In this document: one piece after another, positions 6,462 to 8,817 of the stretch
Position numbering within the stretch: position 1 is the stretch's first letter
Layout: each line of letters begins with the position of its first letter
NCBI GenBank assembly: GCA_013003255.1
Contig: JABDJZ010000628.1
Coordinates: 1 to 8,817 of the forward strand
From: Rhodothermales bacterium
Lineage (GTDB): Bacteria; Bacteroidota; Rhodothermia; Rhodothermales; UBA10348
Reading direction: 5' to 3'
Length of the DNA stretch: 8,817 nucleotides
Notes under the pieces: model-generated
Told to the model about the DNA's origin: nothing
Databases searched by the model: none
Seen by the model: only the letters and a program-made list of their open reading frames with translations
Made by a program: the position numbers and the translations under genes

Positions 6462-7549
6462 CCGTTCGCTTTCTCATCGTCCTCCTGCTCGTTCTCATCG
6501 TGGGCTGTGACGCTACCGGTTCCGACGAACCGGCGCCCGCGGCCGCCGTGGCACTTGTGGCCAATGGCGGGAATTTCTCAGACCAGAACGGCAGCGTTTC
6601 GCGCCTGGATCTTGCCGCGGGAGCCGTGCAGAACGGCGGTGCCATGGAGGGCTTCCTGCAGGCGGTGGAGTTCATCGAGGGCGGGAGTATCGCGTTGATC
6701 AATACCTTTTCGGGAGGGAGAGTAGACCTCCTGGGTCCCGATGGCTCAACCGTTGTCGGTTCCGTTCGGGACATCGATTCCCCACGAGATGTCGTGGTTA
6801 TCGGAGAACGCGCCTACGTCACGGCCTTCTCCTTTGATGGATCGGGAAAGGTTTTGACAATGAACCTGGGAACCGGCGCGTTGGAAGGTGCGCCTCTGGA
6901 GGTGGGCGACTACCCGGAAGGGATCGCGGCCACCTCGACGCACCTGTTTGTTGCCGAGGCGGGCTTCATTGGCGCTGGCACCACCATGAGTGCCATAGAC
7001 CTGGCCACGGGAATGCGGACTTCCCTTGATCTGGCCTGCGACGGCCCGCGCGACGTTCTGACCATTCCCGGCGATGACGTTGCGGTGGTCTGCCACGGTA
7101 AGACGGTCTACAACGCGGACTTTACCGAAGTCCTGGAGCGCACGACCGGGCAGGTGGTCTTTGTTGACGGGGCGACCCTCACCATTGAGGACCACATCCT
7201 TCTGGACACGCAACTGGGTTCAACGGGCGGCGGCCAGGCAGGGGCCGCTTCCCTGGCCTACCTCCTTGCCCTGGAGGGCTCCGCGAGCACCATCCACCGC
7301 GTGGACCTGGCGACTCGCTCGCTCCTTCCGTCCTGGACCCTTGGGGACCAGACCGCACTGGCGGGCGTTTCGGGGATCACCTCCCTGGGCGATGGCTGGC
7401 TCGTGGGCCGCATGGCTCGTGCCGCGGGCGGCAGTTTTCCCGACTTTACGGCTTCCGGATCCGTCCTTCACCTGGATGTCAGTGGGTCCTTGCTGAACGA
7501 ATTCGTCGTCGGGCCGGCGCCCACTCATCTTGCCACAGAACAACCCTGA
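6458..7549 (+). CDS. YncE/BtuG-like beta-propeller lipoprotein, probable surface B12-binding partner of the receptor
   Basis: This 363-residue lipoprotein starts with a short hydrophobic signal and the lipobox IVGC (Cys17 becomes the lipidated N-terminus), then a Gly/Ser/acidic/Ala/Pro linker. The remainder looks like a YncE-type beta-propeller. Repeated blade motifs have a Pro-x-(D/E)-(V/G) turn followed by a hydrophobic strand: SPRDVVVIGERAYVT (108-122), YPEGIAATSTHLFVA (152-166) and GPRDVLTIPGDDVAVV (196-211). ALVANGG (32-38) and repeated I/V-DLATG-like strands (50-54, 180-185, 282-286) add to this. In Bacteroides, BtuG is a surface propeller lipoprotein that binds B12 very tightly, caps BtuB and is encoded beside it. 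The ATGA overlap with the receptor gene, the riboswitch and the fold all support that role here. Cys194 and Cys212 could form a disulfide. Orthology to BtuG is inferred from context; sequence identity is probably low. Confidence 0.75.
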   Translation: MTVRFLIVLLLVLIVGCDATGSDEPAPAAAVALVANGGNFSDQNGSVSRLDLAAGAVQNGGAMEGFLQAVEFIEGGSIALINTFSGGRVDLLGPDGSTVVGSVRDIDSPRDVVVIGERAYVTAFSFDGSGKVLTMNLGTGALEGAPLEVGDYPEGIAATSTHLFVAEAGFIGAGTTMSAIDLATGMRTSLDLACDGPRDVLTIPGDDVAVVCHGKTVYNADFTEVLERTTGQVVFVDGATLTIEDHILLDTQLGSTGGGQAGAASLAYLLALEGSASTIHRVDLATRSLLPSWTLGDQTALAGVSGITSLGDGWLVGRMARAAGGSFPDFTASGSVLHLDVSGSLLNEFVVGPAPTHLATEQP

Positions 7550-7551
7550 CC

Positions 7552-7761
7552 GTGCGAATTGACCGTTGCCTGTGCGTTGGTGTGACGTTCGAGGCGCTGA
7601 AGAAGCAGGCGGATGCCGCCTCCTGCAGCACCGTGGAGGAGCTTCGATGCGTCGCCGAATTCGGAACCGGGTGCGGACTCTGCCGGCCGTATGTTCGCGA
7701 AATGCTGCGAACGGGAGAAACGGTCTTTGATCGGATCATTACCGAGGTCGAGGATGCTTGA
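7552..7761 (+). CDS. BFD-type [2Fe-2S] ferredoxin-like small protein
   Basis: This 69-residue protein has Cys6-x-Cys8 and Cys41-x-x-Cys44, giving C-x-C-x32-C-x-x-C. That is the cluster-binding pattern of the BFD-like [2Fe-2S] family (bacterioferritin-associated ferredoxin, and the BFD domains of NasB/NifU-type proteins). The surrounding residues also fit: SCSTVEELRCVAEFGTGCGL resembles the usual helix plus GTGCGxC loop. Two more cysteines (25 and 33) lie in between. There is no signal peptide, so it should be cytoplasmic, probably an electron-transfer partner. The start is GTG 7552, two nucleotides after the lipoprotein stop; no separate Shine-Dalgarno is seen, so translation is probably coupled. 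Its end overlaps the decarboxylase gene by 8 nt. A role in reducing cobalamin cobalt or serving an iron/B12 enzyme is conceivable but only inferred from operon membership. Bacterioferritin is not encoded nearby. Confidence 0.82.
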   Translation: MRIDRCLCVGVTFEALKKQADAASCSTVEELRCVAEFGTGCGLCRPYVREMLRTGETVFDRIITEVEDA

Positions 7762-8817
7762 GCTCTCGACGGAGGTCATGCACCGGCTTGGGGCCTCGGT
7801 GCTCGATCAGATTGTTCAACACCGTGCGGGCCTGGCCGAACGGCCGGCCAGTCGGGTTCTCAGCCGCAGGGACGCGGACCGCCTGCTGGATGAACCGCTA
7901 CCCCTGTCAGGTACGGACCCGGAGGCGTTGTTGGAGCGGCTAAAGGCCGAGGTCTTCGCGAACGTATCCCACGTGGATCATCCGCGGTTCTTTGCCTTCG
8001 TTCCCGGCCCGGGCAACTTCATCGCCGCGATGGGCGCTGCGCTCGCGGCCGGCCACAATATTTTTGCCGGGACCTGGCTGGGCGGCTCAGCAGCCGCACG
8101 CCTTGAGCAGACGGTTCTGGACTGGCTGAAGGTCCTGGTGGGCTTTCCCGATCCGGCCGGCGGGCTCTTCGTGAGCGGCGGATCGATGGCGAACCTCACG
8201 GCCATAGGCGCCGCGCGGCACGCCAGATTGGGGGCGCACGACCGCCACGGCATCATCTACTTCAGCGATCAGACGCACTCGGCTGTCGAGAGGGCGCTTC
8301 GCGTGATGGGGTTTTCTGCCGAAGACATGCGCCGGATTCCGGCGGACCCTGTGCGCGGTCTGGATGCCCGGGCACTTAGCGAGATGGTGCAGGCCGACCG
8401 AGCTGCGGGGGGCGAGCCATTCTGTGTCGTGGCCAACGCGGGCACCACGAATACCGGGGCGGTAGATCCACTCACCGCCATCGCCGACCTCTGCGATGAC
8501 GAAAGTCTCTGGCTGCACGTGGACGGGGCGTATGGTGCCGCTGCGGTCCTCGGCACGCGGGGCCGCGCGGCGCTCGCAGGCCTCGACCGGGCGGATTCCA
8601 TCGCTCTGGATCCGCACAAGTGGCTCTTCCAGCCCTTCGAATGTGGGTGTCTTCTGGTTCGGGATGCCGCGCCCCTTCGCGCGGCCTACGCCATCCATCC
8701 CGAGTACATGCGGGATACCCTCCTGGAGGATGAGGAAACGAACTACTGCGAGTACGGTGTCCAGCTGTCGCGTTCGTTTCGTGCCCTCGGACTGTGGCTG
8801 ACCCTCAAGACGTTCGG
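7754..8817 (+). CDS. PLP-dependent group II decarboxylase (3' end cut by window edge)
   Basis: The frame is open for 354 codons from ATG 7754 to the right edge. It belongs to the group II pyridoxal-phosphate decarboxylases (aromatic-L-amino-acid, glutamate, histidine and serine decarboxylases). Landmarks: HPRFFAFVPGPGNFIAAM near residue 76, FAGTWLGGSAAARLEQTVLD (20 residues) in the substrate/cofactor region, SGGSMANLTAIGAAR for phosphate binding, DQTHSAVERA with His175 expected to stack on the PLP ring, ANAGTTNTGAVDP, HVDGAYG with Asp257 expected to bind the pyridine nitrogen, and DPHKWLF with Lys289 as the Schiff-base lysine. All expected catalytic residues are present. About 100-120 C-terminal residues are probably missing. 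The substrate cannot be named. GAGG at 7744-7747 lies 6 nt before ATG 7754 and supports this start; Met at 7778 is a weaker alternative. The gene overlaps the [2Fe-2S] gene by 8 nt, so the two are almost certainly cotranscribed. Confidence 0.9.
   Translation, partial: MLELSTEVMHRLGASVLDQIVQHRAGLAERPASRVLSRRDADRLLDEPLPLSGTDPEALLERLKAEVFANVSHVDHPRFFAFVPGPGNFIAAMGAALAAGHNIFAGTWLGGSAAARLEQTVLDWLKVLVGFPDPAGGLFVSGGSMANLTAIGAARHARLGAHDRHGIIYFSDQTHSAVERALRVMGFSAEDMRRIPADPVRGLDARALSEMVQADRAAGGEPFCVVANAGTTNTGAVDPLTAIADLCDDESLWLHVDGAYGAAAVLGTRGRAALAGLDRADSIALDPHKWLFQPFECGCLLVRDAAPLRAAYAIHPEYMRDTLLEDEETNYCEYGVQLSRSFRALGLWLTLKTF

Overview
The window is high-GC bacterial DNA from a Gram-negative (diderm) organism. 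It encodes a TonB-dependent outer-membrane receptor, a TolC-type outer-membrane channel and an MlaC-type periplasmic lipid carrier. The pairing of a BtuB-like receptor with a surface-type beta-propeller lipoprotein, plus a Bacteroidota-like promoter (ATTG-20 nt-TACCTTCT), suggests the FCB group. A high-GC lineage such as Rhodothermota is my best guess, but this is inference; Gemmatimonadota or another FCB-related phylum cannot be excluded from the sequence alone.

Layout: two divergent gene clusters share a control region at about 4193-4580. Leftwards (minus strand) run four cell-envelope genes: a TolC-family outer-membrane protein (4192-2810), an MlaC-family lipid-binding protein (2766-2149), a multi-pass membrane protein of the lysylphosphatidylglycerol-synthase transmembrane type (2145-1177), and a CDP-glycerol glycerophosphotransferase-like enzyme (1118 to beyond the left edge). 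Rightwards (plus strand) lies a well-preserved cobalamin (B12) riboswitch (4293-4488), followed by four tightly packed genes. These are a BtuB-like TonB-dependent receptor (4581-6461), a YncE/BtuG-like beta-propeller lipoprotein (6458-7549), a 69-residue BFD-type [2Fe-2S] protein (7552-7761) and a group II PLP-dependent decarboxylase (7754 to beyond the right edge).

How they work together: the right-hand cluster reads as a B12-repressed vitamin B12 capture operon. The lipoprotein is likely to sit on the receptor as an extracellular B12-binding lid, as BtuG does on BtuB in Bacteroides. The riboswitch would turn the operon down when adenosyl- or another cobalamin is plentiful. The unusual part is the two downstream genes, the small iron-sulfur protein and the decarboxylase. 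They are joined to the receptor genes by a 2-nt gap and an 8-nt overlap, yet neither has an established role in B12 uptake; they are the best candidates here for undescribed B12-linked functions. The left-hand cluster looks like an envelope lipid or surface-polymer module, but its substrate cannot be read from the sequence.

No tRNA, rRNA, CRISPR array, insertion sequence or prophage signature was seen. Gene ends, spacing and composition look uniform, with no clear sign of recent transfer.
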